A stretch of DNA of 11,681 nt from Terriglobia bacterium (GTDB lineage Bacteria > Acidobacteriota > Terriglobia > UBA7540). This document shows positions 5,761 to 11,254 of this stretch, one piece after another. Below the pieces are notes generated by a model. The model ran no database searches. It worked only from the letters and a program-made list of their open reading frames with translations, and was not told the DNA's origin. Each line of letters starts with the position of its first letter. The stretch's first letter is position 1. A program made the position numbers and the translations under genes. The stretch covers positions 1 through 11,681 of the forward strand of contig JAIQGB010000276.1 of the NCBI GenBank assembly GCA_020072905.1, read 5' to 3'.

Positions 5761-7680
5761 ATGTGCGGAATTTGCGGATTAATGAATCTGGCGCTTGAGC
5801 CGGTGGCGCATCGCGAGCGCATCGACGCCATGTCGGCCCGCCTCGTGCATCGCGGGCCCGACAGCGATGGGAAGTTCGGGCTTCCGCACTTGGCGCTCGC
5901 CATCCGCCGCTTGAGCATCATCGACCTCGAGACCGGCAACCAGCCGCTCTTTAACGAGACGGGCGAGGTCGCGCTGGTCTTCAACGGCGAGATCTACAAC
6001 TACCGGGAAATCCGCGAAGGGCTGCTCAGGCGCGGGCATTGCTTTCGAACCCGCTCGGACGGCGAGGTCATCGCGCACCTTTACGAAGAGCAAGGTCCGG
6101 ATTTCGTCTGCGAGTTGAACGGCATGTTCGCCATCGCGCTGTGGGACGCCGGCGCCAAGCGCCTGGTTCTGGCCCGCGACCGCGCGGGCGAGAAGCCGCT
6201 CTATTACTGGCGCGGGAACCAGACACTCGTTTTCGGTTCGGAAATCAAGGCCCTCTTCGAGTATCCCGGGCTCAGCCGCGCGATCGATCCCGACGGGCTC
6301 TCGCAATACTTCTTCTACGGTTACATTCCCGCGCCGCGCAGCATCTATGCGGAAATCCAGAAGCTTCCTGCCGCGCACCGCATGGTCGTGGAGCGCGGAG
6401 AATTGCGCATCGAACCCTACTGGCACCTCCAGGAACATCTCCGCGGGCCGGGGCGCCCGCGCGTCACCGCTCAACAAGAAGGCGAGATGGTCGAAGAGTT
6501 GCGCGTCAAGCTGCGCGAGGCGGCCATTTCGCGCCTCGTCAGCGACGTTCCGCTGGGCGTCTTCCTGAGCGGCGGGGTGGATTCCTCGACCCTGGTCGCG
6601 ACGATGAGCGAGCTAACGCCGGGCAACGTGAACACTTTCTCGGTGGCGTTTCCCGAGAAAACCTTCAACGAGGAACCTTACGCCAATCTGGTTGCGCGGC
6701 ATTTCCGGACGCGGCACCACGTGCTGACCGCCGATGAAGCGACGCTGCGCGAGGCGCTGGACATCCTTGCCGGCCACCTCGACGAACCGGTCGCCGATCC
6801 CGCGGTGATTCCGACCTATCTGCTCTCCCGCTTTGCGCGCGCCGAAATCAAGGTGGCGCTGAGCGGGGAGGGCAGTGACGAACTCTTCGGCGGCTACCCG
6901 ACTTACATAGGCGCGCGCCTCGCCGAGTATTACCTGCGCCTCCCGCGCTTCTTGCGGCGGCAATTCTTTGATCGGCTGAAGCGATTTCTGCCCGTCTCCT
7001 CGACCGCCGTTCCGAAGGGACTTTTCCTCCGGCGCTTCCTCACTCACGCGGAGCGCGATCCGGCCGAGCGCCATCACATCTGGTTTGGCATGTTTTCTCC
7101 CGCCGAGCTCGACCAGCTCTTCACGCCGGAATGGAAGGGGCCGCAGCCGCCCTCGAGTGTGATCTTCGATCCGCTTCCACGAGTGCTGGAAGGGGCGCGT
7201 TTCGACGACGCGGTGGCCGAGATGCTCTATCTCGATTTTCGGATGTACCTTGAAGATAACCTGCTCGTGAAAATCGATCGCGCCAGCATGGCGTGCTCGC
7301 TGGAGTTGCGGACTCCTTTTCTGGATCACCGTCTCATCGAATTCGCGGCGGGCCTGCCTTCCGAGCTCCGCGTGCGCCGGTTTAACCTGAAATACATCAT
7401 GAAGAAGGCGGTCGAAAAATGGCTGCCGCACGAAATCGTCTACCGGCAGAAGCGCGGATTTTCCGTGCCCATCGCGAGCTGGATGAAACGCGGCCTGAAG
7501 CCGCTCCTCGACGAGACGCTCGGCGAGGAAAGGCTGAAGCGGGACGGCCTGTTCGACGCCGCCTTCGTCCGTCGCCTGCTCAACGAGCATTGGAGCGGCC
7601 GCGCCGACCACCGGAAAACCCTCTGGACGCTGCTCAGCTTTCAACTCTGGTACGACCGGTGGGGGAAGGGAAAGAACTAG
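5761..7680 (+). CDS. asnB: Asparagine synthetase, glutamine-hydrolysing
   Basis: A 639-residue class II amidotransferase/synthetase. It releases ammonia from glutamine and uses it, with ATP, to amidate aspartate, or in surface-glycan clusters possibly another carboxylate. The start is fixed at ATG 5761 because Cys2 of MCGICG must become the N-terminal nucleophile; an upstream TTG would bury it. The glutaminase domain shows RLSIIDL, FNGEIYNYREIR (74-85) and SDGEV with Asp100. The synthetase domain has the PP-loop LSGGVDSS (Ser270-Ser276) and SGEGSDELFGGYPTY, both intact, so both activities are expected. Length fits AsnB, including the forms linked to exopolysaccharide/exosortase loci. No purine-rich ribosome site is present; inverted heptamer repeats lie there instead. 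It follows the two glycosyltransferases on the same strand, 91 bases after the ArnT-like stop. Confidence 0.95.
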   Translation: MCGICGLMNLALEPVAHRERIDAMSARLVHRGPDSDGKFGLPHLALAIRRLSIIDLETGNQPLFNETGEVALVFNGEIYNYREIREGLLRRGHCFRTRSDGEVIAHLYEEQGPDFVCELNGMFAIALWDAGAKRLVLARDRAGEKPLYYWRGNQTLVFGSEIKALFEYPGLSRAIDPDGLSQYFFYGYIPAPRSIYAEIQKLPAAHRMVVERGELRIEPYWHLQEHLRGPGRPRVTAQQEGEMVEELRVKLREAAISRLVSDVPLGVFLSGGVDSSTLVATMSELTPGNVNTFSVAFPEKTFNEEPYANLVARHFRTRHHVLTADEATLREALDILAGHLDEPVADPAVIPTYLLSRFARAEIKVALSGEGSDELFGGYPTYIGARLAEYYLRLPRFLRRQFFDRLKRFLPVSSTAVPKGLFLRRFLTHAERDPAERHHIWFGMFSPAELDQLFTPEWKGPQPPSSVIFDPLPRVLEGARFDDAVAEMLYLDFRMYLEDNLLVKIDRASMACSLELRTPFLDHRLIEFAAGLPSELRVRRFNLKYIMKKAVEKWLPHEIVYRQKRGFSVPIASWMKRGLKPLLDETLGEERLKRDGLFDAAFVRRLLNEHWSGRADHRKTLWTLLSFQLWYDRWGKGKN

Positions 7681-7689
7681 GCTCAAGGA

Positions 7690-7752
7690 GTCAGAAGTCA
7701 GAAGCCAGAAGTCAGAAGTCAGAAGGCGGAAGGCAGAAGGCGGAAGGCAGAA
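7690..7752 (+). repeat. Heptamer tandem array, GNCRGAA family (9 units)
   Basis: Nine in-phase 7-mers start nine bases after the asnB stop: GTCAGAA, GTCAGAA, GCCAGAA, GTCAGAA, GTCAGAA, GGCGGAA, GGCAGAA, GGCGGAA, GGCAGAA. The second half alternates GGCGGAA and GGCAGAA, indicating duplication of a 14-base pair of units. A decayed tenth unit may follow at 7753-7759. No inverted partner was found nearby. Confidence 0.92.
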
Positions 7753-7832
7753 GGAAGCAACGATTGGGCGCGTGCCCGCGATTCTCCTGCGCGCTGCGGA
7801 GTGGATTCCGCTGACAACACAACCTAGCTTTG

Positions 7833-7853
7833 AAATATCAAATCTCAAATCTC
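7833..7853 (+). repeat. Heptamer tandem array, AAATMTC family (3 units)
   Basis: AAATATC, AAATCTC and AAATCTC run in phase and end two bases before the ATG at 7856. They replace any ribosome site for that gene and are far more AT-rich than the surroundings. Read in frame they give FEISNLKS, so a longer gene model starting at GTG 7772 would translate repeat. Confidence 0.75.
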
Positions 7854-7855
7854 CG

Positions 7856-8539
7856 ATGAAACCGAAGCCGCAACGGCACCAACCAATAGAACAATTTCCG
7901 CCGCCAGCGGGCCGCGAGGCGTTCACGGCCAAGGAGTGGGCGGTCATCCACAAATACCGCACCCCCCGCCAGGTTCAACAGTTCCTCCGCGCTCTTCCCT
8001 ACAATTGGGAGAAAAAGGGCGAGACGCTGCGAACTTTTCGTGGCGTCGTGCGGCGCTGGCAGGCGCATTGTCTGGAGGCGGCTTTAACGGCAGCGACGAT
8101 TATGGAGCAGCACGGCTATCCGCCGCTGCTGCTCGACATCGAGTCGCGGGATCAGCTCGACCACGTTCTCTTTCTCTTCCGGCGCCGCGGGCGCTACGGC
8201 ACGGTCGCACGCTCGCGGGATGCCGGCCTGCATGGCCGGAAGCCTGTCTTTCGCACCTTGCGCCAACTCGTGCGGAGTTACGTGGACCCTTACGTGGATG
8301 GCTCAGGCCGTGTTATGGCGTATGGCGTCTTCGACCTGCGAAGGCTCAAGCGCTGCGATTGGCGGCTCTCGCGTGGCAACGTCCGGGCCGTGGAGCGCGC
8401 CCTCATCAAAATGCCCCACAAGAAGCTTCAAACCTCCGACCGGCGGTATCGAGCCGTCCTGCGCCAATTCCGCGCCTTCAAGAAAAAGTACCCCGGCCGG
8501 CCGGTGACGTTTTACTCGAATCGGCACCAGTGGCTATGA
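7856..8539 (+). CDS. Unknown protein, transglutaminase-like Cys/His/Asp arrangement
   Basis: A 227-residue soluble protein with no signal peptide or membrane segment. Central features are AHCLEAALTAATI with Cys72 at the start of a helix, GYPPLLLDIES, then DHVLFLF with His103, and SRDAGLHGR with Asp122. Cys, then His about 31 residues on, then Asp about 19 further, each beside a beta-strand-like segment, is the order seen in transglutaminase-like and papain-like folds, including the peptidase of lasso-peptide systems. The N-terminal YNWEKKGETLRTFRGVVRR and C-terminal YPGRPVTFYSNRHQWL look conserved rather than random. I infer a cysteine hydrolase or transferase; the substrate is unknown. ATG 7856 is preferred over GTG 7772, because the extra 28 residues are partly translated heptamer repeat. 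Neither start has a convincing ribosome site. It lies 175 bases after asnB. Confidence 0.75.
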   Translation: MKPKPQRHQPIEQFPPPAGREAFTAKEWAVIHKYRTPRQVQQFLRALPYNWEKKGETLRTFRGVVRRWQAHCLEAALTAATIMEQHGYPPLLLDIESRDQLDHVLFLFRRRGRYGTVARSRDAGLHGRKPVFRTLRQLVRSYVDPYVDGSGRVMAYGVFDLRRLKRCDWRLSRGNVRAVERALIKMPHKKLQTSDRRYRAVLRQFRAFKKKYPGRPVTFYSNRHQWL

Positions 8540-8550
8540 AGAAGAAAGCA

Positions 8551-8578
8551 GGATCAAGGATCAAGGATTAAGGATCAA
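8551..8578 (+). repeat. Heptamer array, GGATYAA family, left of the S23 gene
   Basis: Four in-phase 7-mers, GGATCAA, GGATCAA, GGATTAA, GGATCAA, followed by a decayed GGAGCCA (8579-8585). It starts 11 bases after the stop of the preceding gene. The 22 bases 8556-8577 are a perfect reverse complement of 9045-9066 on the other side of the S23 gene. Confidence 0.9.
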
Positions 8579-8627
8579 GGAGCCAGCACCAACGACCAAG
8601 GGCAAGAACCGAAGGAGGGAACGAGCG

Positions 8628-8978
8628 ATGAAGGGGCATGAGGACTTGAGGGTCTGGCAAAAGGCAATGGATCTGGTGATATCGATCTACCGTCTTACGA
8701 AATCCTTTCCTAAGAGCGAACTTTATGGATTAACAAGTCAGATGCAGCGCGCCGCGGTCTCCGTCCCCTCGAATATCGCTGAGGGCCATGCGTTAAAACA
8801 AACGCAGGCCTACTGTCGGCATTTGGCGATCGCCGGAGGTTCGCTCGCTGAATTACAGACCCAACTTCAGATCGCAGATCGGCTGGGATATTTAGGTCCC
8901 GAGTTCAAACCGGTCCTCGAGGACGCTCGCGAGGTGGGCCGAATGTTGGCAGGTCTTCGTCGCAGCCTGCAACTCTAA
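8628..8978 (+). CDS. Four-helix-bundle protein, S23/23S rRNA intervening-sequence family
   Basis: A 116-residue protein with all marks of the S23 family: DLRVWQKAMDLV near the N-terminus, LTKSFPKSELYGLTSQMQRAAVSVPSNIAEG at about 23-53, then a GSLAELQTQLQIADRLGYL helix. The family forms a four-helix bundle that assembles into pentamers, is often encoded in insertions within 23S rRNA of some bacteria, and includes Avd, a partner of diversity-generating reverse transcriptases. No rRNA, reverse transcriptase or template repeat is visible here, so it is a stand-alone copy. AAGGAGG (8612-8618) nine bases before ATG 8628 is a strong ribosome site. The gene is bracketed by oppositely oriented GGATYAA heptamer arrays (8551-8578 and 8995-9078), which suggests it may have moved as a unit; this is inference. 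The cellular role of stand-alone copies is not known to me. Confidence 0.93.
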   Translation: MKGHEDLRVWQKAMDLVISIYRLTKSFPKSELYGLTSQMQRAAVSVPSNIAEGHALKQTQAYCRHLAIAGGSLAELQTQLQIADRLGYLGPEFKPVLEDAREVGRMLAGLRRSLQL

Positions 8979-8994
8979 GTGCAGGTGCCGTTCC

Positions 8995-9078
8995 TTGCCC
9001 CTTGAACCTTAATCATTGATCCTTGATCCGTGATCCGTAATCCGTGATCCTTAATCCTTGATCCTTAATCCTTGCTCC
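8995..9078 (-). repeat. Inverted heptamer array, GGATYAA family, right of the S23 gene
   Basis: Twelve 7-mers in unbroken phase, read on the plus strand as TTGCCCC, TTGAACC, TTAATCA, TTGATCC, TTGATCC, GTGATCC, GTAATCC, GTGATCC, TTAATCC, TTGATCC, TTAATCC, TTGCTCC. The outermost are decayed. They are reverse complements of the array at 8551-8578. In an S23-gene transcript the two arrays could pair across the coding sequence. The array ends six bases before the stop of the convergent gene at 9085. Confidence 0.93.
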
Positions 9079-9084
9079 TCCCCC

Positions 9085-9345
9085 TCAGTATTCCGTTACT
9101 TTCCCCCCCCGCCCGTCCAGATCGATTCGCATGATCCACTCGCAGTTCACGCGGTGTGCGTCAAAGAACTTTTCGAGGGTCGGCTGGTCGGATGCTTCGA
9201 CCTCAGTGAGCATGCGGCCGCCGAGCTGGCTGGCCACGAGGCGGCTGATCTTCACCTCGGTCGCGGCCATGAGCTGTTGCATCAGTTCTCGCAGCGCCTG
9301 CTTGGTCAAGCAGGCGGTGGTGTGTGCGCAGAAATACAGGGGCAT
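9085..9345 (-). CDS. Small alpha/beta protein of unknown function, 86 aa
   Basis: I do not recognise the family with certainty. The sequence begins MPLYFCAHTTACLTKQALRE, has a helix at about 15-29 (KQALRELMQQLMAAT), a strand region GGRMLTEVEASD at about 42-53, a second helix TLEKFFDAHRVNCEWIMRI at about 56-74, and a short tail. Strand-helix-strand-helix order and size suggest a ferredoxin-like dimeric alpha/beta barrel as in DUF4242 or muconolactone-isomerase-like proteins; this is a fold guess. Cys6, Cys12 and Cys68 plus several His could bind metal, which is not shown. ATG 9345 is chosen because GGAGAGG lies just upstream (9356-9350). It converges with the S23 gene across the heptamer array and is divergent from the Mth938-domain gene. 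Confidence 0.7.
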   Translation of the reverse strand: MPLYFCAHTTACLTKQALRELMQQLMAATEVKISRLVASQLGGRMLTEVEASDQPTLEKFFDAHRVNCEWIMRIDLDGRGGKVTEY

Positions 9346-9421
9346 AATTCCTCTCCGAGTCAGGGCTGCGATCTGGCATTCAGGATCAGAAGCCGTCGAA
9401 GTTTCAGGCGCAGGGCGATAG

Positions 9422-9435
9422 GTCGAGCTCTCGAC
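9422..9435. promoter_or_regulatory. 14-bp near-palindrome in a divergent promoter region
   Basis: GTCGAG and CTCGAC arms separated by CT form a dyad between the divergent genes at 9345 and 9488, 29 bases upstream of the TATAAT box of the rightward gene. It could be a regulator site or a short hairpin. With six-base arms in GC-rich DNA, chance is not excluded. Confidence 0.3.
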
Positions 9436-9464
9436 GCTTAGTCCCGAACCCCCAATCCCGGTCT

Positions 9465-9470
9465 TATAAT
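9465..9470 (+). promoter_or_regulatory. TATAAT box of the Mth938-domain gene
   Basis: A perfect TATAAT in otherwise GC-rich DNA, 17 bases before the ATG. Transcription would start near 9477, leaving about 11 bases of leader that contain the ribosome site GGAGG (9477-9481). No clear -35 box is found at 16-18 bases upstream (9441-9448). Confidence 0.5.
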
Positions 9471-9487
9471 ATCAACGGAGGTGCGCC

Positions 9488-9838
9488 ATGCGCTTCGAAG
9501 AGTTTTCCTTCGGCTCGATCCGGATCGACGGCGTCGCCTACGAGTGCGATGTGGTGATTGACCGCGGCGAAATTCGCAAGCGCAAGAAGAAACCCTCCAA
9601 GCCCTACCGCGAGGCCTTCGGGCACACTCCCCTTTCCGGCGACGAGAAGATTCCCTGGAGGTGCCGCCGGCTGGTGATCGGGACGGGCGCGCACGGCGCC
9701 CTGCCGGTGATGAAGGAAGTGAAGGCCGAGGCGGAAAGAAGAAAGATCGAGCTGCTCATTCTGCCCACGGCGCGGGCGATCGAGATCCTCCGGGACGATC
9801 CCGCTGAGACCAACGCCATTCTGCACATCACCTGTTGA
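9488..9838 (+). CDS. Mth938/NDUFAF3-domain protein
   Basis: A 116-residue single-domain protein of the Mth938-like family (PF04430, formerly DUF498). It starts MRFEEFSFGSIRIDGVAYEC, has the conserved RLVIGTGAHGALPV stretch (61-74), and ends with a helix and the strand IELLILPTARAIEIL followed by NAILHITC. Family members include the mitochondrial complex I assembly factor NDUFAF3; the bacterial role is not established, and nothing nearby points to respiratory complexes. The length matches typical bacterial members. GGAGG six bases before the ATG and a perfect TATAAT upstream support this start. Its last 11 bases overlap the 3' end of the convergent lipoprotein gene, so the two transcripts are antisense there. 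Confidence 0.9.
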   Translation: MRFEEFSFGSIRIDGVAYECDVVIDRGEIRKRKKKPSKPYREAFGHTPLSGDEKIPWRCRRLVIGTGAHGALPVMKEVKAEAERRKIELLILPTARAIEILRDDPAETNAILHITC

Positions 9839-10409
9839 TCTGCTGATCGAGGGCGGAGACGAGGAGCGCAGCCTTCTGAGCGAGGTTGAGAGCGCGCTGC
9901 AGGTCGCCGTCGGCCAGCGCGCGCTCGGACTGAGCGAGAAACATTCGCGCGTCTTCAAACGTCTTCCGATCGCCGGCGGAGAGATTCCGCCGTTCCAGTG
10001 GCCCTGCCCGCCGTCGAAGGTCTTGCTGGAGGCCGACGATCTGCTGGCGGAGCGCGACCTGCTGCGCAGGCGCTTCGCGCGCCTCGAGGGCAGGGACTTC
10101 CGTCGAAGCCGGCTCCTCGGGCCCAGGGGCAATGTCGGTCGGGGACGTCGATGTGTCGCTCCGCTGGGGACGCGGCCTGCGCCGGATCGGCTTGGGCGAC
10201 GGAGCCTCGGTGGCTGGGGTTGGTTCGATTGCCTCTTCGGGCGGCTGGGGTTCCTCGATCACCAGCGCTCCGCTGTCTCCGCTCGGTGCGGGAGTCGCGG
10301 CGGGCGGAGGGGCGGGCACGTAGACGACACGCGATGCCGTCGGCCGCTTCTGGCAACCCCAGATCAGCAGCGCCAACCCACACACCGAATAGAGCCGCAC
10401 CCGGAACAT
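9828..10409 (-). CDS. Pro/Ala-rich lipoprotein with helical C-terminus
   Basis: A 193-residue predicted lipoprotein. MFRVRLYSVCGLALLIWGC gives a short signal peptide with lipobox-like LIWGC and Cys19. A long Pro/Ala/Glu-rich segment (about 25-110; PAPPPAATPAPSGDSGALVI) is probably an extended tether. The last 75 residues are helical: a coiled-coil-like QQVALRQQIVGLQQDLRRR, then KTFEDARMFLAQSERALADGD and LQRALNLAQKAALLVSALDQQ, which resemble TPR-type helices. This plan, lipid anchor plus tether plus helical domain, fits a periplasmic interaction protein; the partner is unknown. ATG 10409 is chosen because it gives the signal peptide directly; an upstream in-frame start at 10463 would disrupt it. 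TACAAT ends only 10 bases before this ATG, implying an almost leaderless transcript. It overlaps the Mth938 gene by 11 bases tail to tail. Confidence 0.83.
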   Translation of the reverse strand: MFRVRLYSVCGLALLIWGCQKRPTASRVVYVPAPPPAATPAPSGDSGALVIEEPQPPEEAIEPTPATEAPSPKPIRRRPRPQRSDTSTSPTDIAPGPEEPASTEVPALEAREAPAQQVALRQQIVGLQQDLRRRAGPLERRNLSAGDRKTFEDARMFLAQSERALADGDLQRALNLAQKAALLVSALDQQINR

Positions 10410-10419
10410 GCTGATGACG

Positions 10420-10425
10420 ATTGTA
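10420..10425 (-). promoter_or_regulatory. TACAAT box, near-leaderless lipoprotein promoter
   Basis: On the minus strand TACAAT (10425-10420) lies 10 bases before ATG 10409. A start site about seven bases downstream would leave only some four bases of leader, in line with the lack of a ribosome site. No good -35 is seen at normal spacing. Confidence 0.35.
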
Positions 10426-10544
10426 GCATCCCTGCAGCCGGGTGTGCGTAAAGCAGACGTCACCCCGCTGCTGCGCTCGGCGAGAGGATCTGGCGCTGGC
10501 TACGGGCGGCGCGCAGGAGATTCGTTCCTCTGCGGCCGGGGAAG

Positions 10545-10560
10545 GGACGCGGGAGCGTCC
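10545..10560 (-). terminator. GC hairpin after the beta-barrel gene
   Basis: GGACGC and GCGTCC arms with a four-base loop form a compact stem 12 bases after the stop of the outer-membrane protein gene, read leftward. The following bases are C/T-rich rather than a true T-run, so it may be a weak or factor-dependent terminator, or only an mRNA-stabilising stem. Confidence 0.4.
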
Positions 10561-10572
10561 GGAGCGAGATTT

Positions 10573-11106
10573 TTACTTTTTCCTGGGCCAGAGTTGCAGG
10601 ACGATTCCGGCCGACAGCCGGAAATTGTCCTGCCGCAAGTCGAGGTAAGGAGTGACGACGTACTCCGCCTGGATGACGCGGATGGCGATCTTATCGTGGA
10701 TCTTGACGTCCAGCCCGCCGCCGAAGGCAGCGGCGAAGTCCGTCGTGGGTTGGGAGATTCCCAGGTAACCGCGGCTCGCGCGCATACCTCCGAGCAGGAC
10801 CTGCGCGAAGGGCGTGAAGGACGAGTTCTTGCGATAGGAGAAGCGCGGGCCGAACATGAAGGTGTGGTCGTTCACGTTGAGGCCCGCTTCGTGACCGTAA
10901 TGACCGCTAAAGTCGGCGACGCCCCCCAGCCAGTCATTCAGGTTTTCGTTAACCGAAAAGTTCCAGCCTTTCTGATTGAGGTCGGCGCCTCCCACGTCCG
11001 CCCGCAGATAGGAGAAACCGCCGAAGACCTCCACCTGCGGCGTCTGCGCCATCGCCGGCAGGGCCAGGAACAGCATCAGCGCCAAAATCCACATCAACTT
11101 CCGCAT
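10573..11106 (-). CDS. Outer-membrane beta-barrel protein
   Basis: A 177-residue protein with a clear signal peptide, MRKLMWILALMLFLALPAMA, and cleavage expected between Ala20 and Gln21. The mature part of about 157 residues begins VEVFGGFSYLRAD, then alternates short amphipathic strands with polar turns: GWNFSVNENLNDWLGGVADFSG, HTFMFGPRFSYR, FTPFAQVLLGGMRA, FAAAFGGGLDVKI, IAIRVIQAEYVV, FRLSAGIVLQL. This matches the eight-stranded OmpA-like/porin-family barrels (Pfam OMP_b-brl type). The end, LQLWPRKK, has the aromatic residue close to, but not at, the C-terminus. AGGAGG eight bases before ATG 11106 supports the start. It probably sits in the outer membrane; whether it is a pore, adhesin or structural protein cannot be told. 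The next gene leftward, a lipoprotein, has its own promoter candidate. Confidence 0.9.
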   Translation of the reverse strand: MRKLMWILALMLFLALPAMAQTPQVEVFGGFSYLRADVGGADLNQKGWNFSVNENLNDWLGGVADFSGHYGHEAGLNVNDHTFMFGPRFSYRKNSSFTPFAQVLLGGMRASRGYLGISQPTTDFAAAFGGGLDVKIHDKIAIRVIQAEYVVTPYLDLRQDNFRLSAGIVLQLWPRKK

Positions 11107-11176
11107 TGATTTTGCCTCCTCGTGCTCGCGAACATTTTCCGGTCGCAGGCTGAAGCTTCTTTTGCCGGGTGGCGGC

Positions 11177-11188
11177 CGCTGGCCAGCG
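11177..11188. repeat. 12-bp perfect palindrome
   Basis: CGCTGGCCAGCG is followed five bases later by an odd-centred palindrome GGCGTTACGCC (11193-11203). Both lie in the 148-base gap between the partial surface-protein gene and the beta-barrel gene. They could be a transcript-end structure for the upstream minus-strand gene or protein sites; no T-run follows. Confidence 0.3.
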
Positions 11189-11254
11189 CCTTGGCGTTAC
11201 GCCATGAATCGCTTGCCGCCCTGGTGCCGTCGGCTCTCCCTCGCGCATCCCGAA

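Noticed and set aside
6613..7962. 449-codon minus-strand frame over asnB
   Set aside because: It is antisense to a well-conserved enzyme with all catalytic motifs and crosses two heptamer arrays, as expected for a shadow frame.
8628..8978. S23-family gene as the Avd part of a diversity-generating retroelement
   Set aside because: No reverse transcriptase and no template/variable repeat pair is seen in the window; the sequence fits general S23 proteins.
8551..9078. Heptamer arrays as a CRISPR array
   Set aside because: Units are 7 bases, directly adjoining with no spacers, and no Cas gene is present.
9828..9838. Overlap of two convergent genes as a frameshift or assembly error
   Set aside because: Both proteins end with family-typical or plausible C-termini, so the 11-base tail-to-tail overlap is ordinary.
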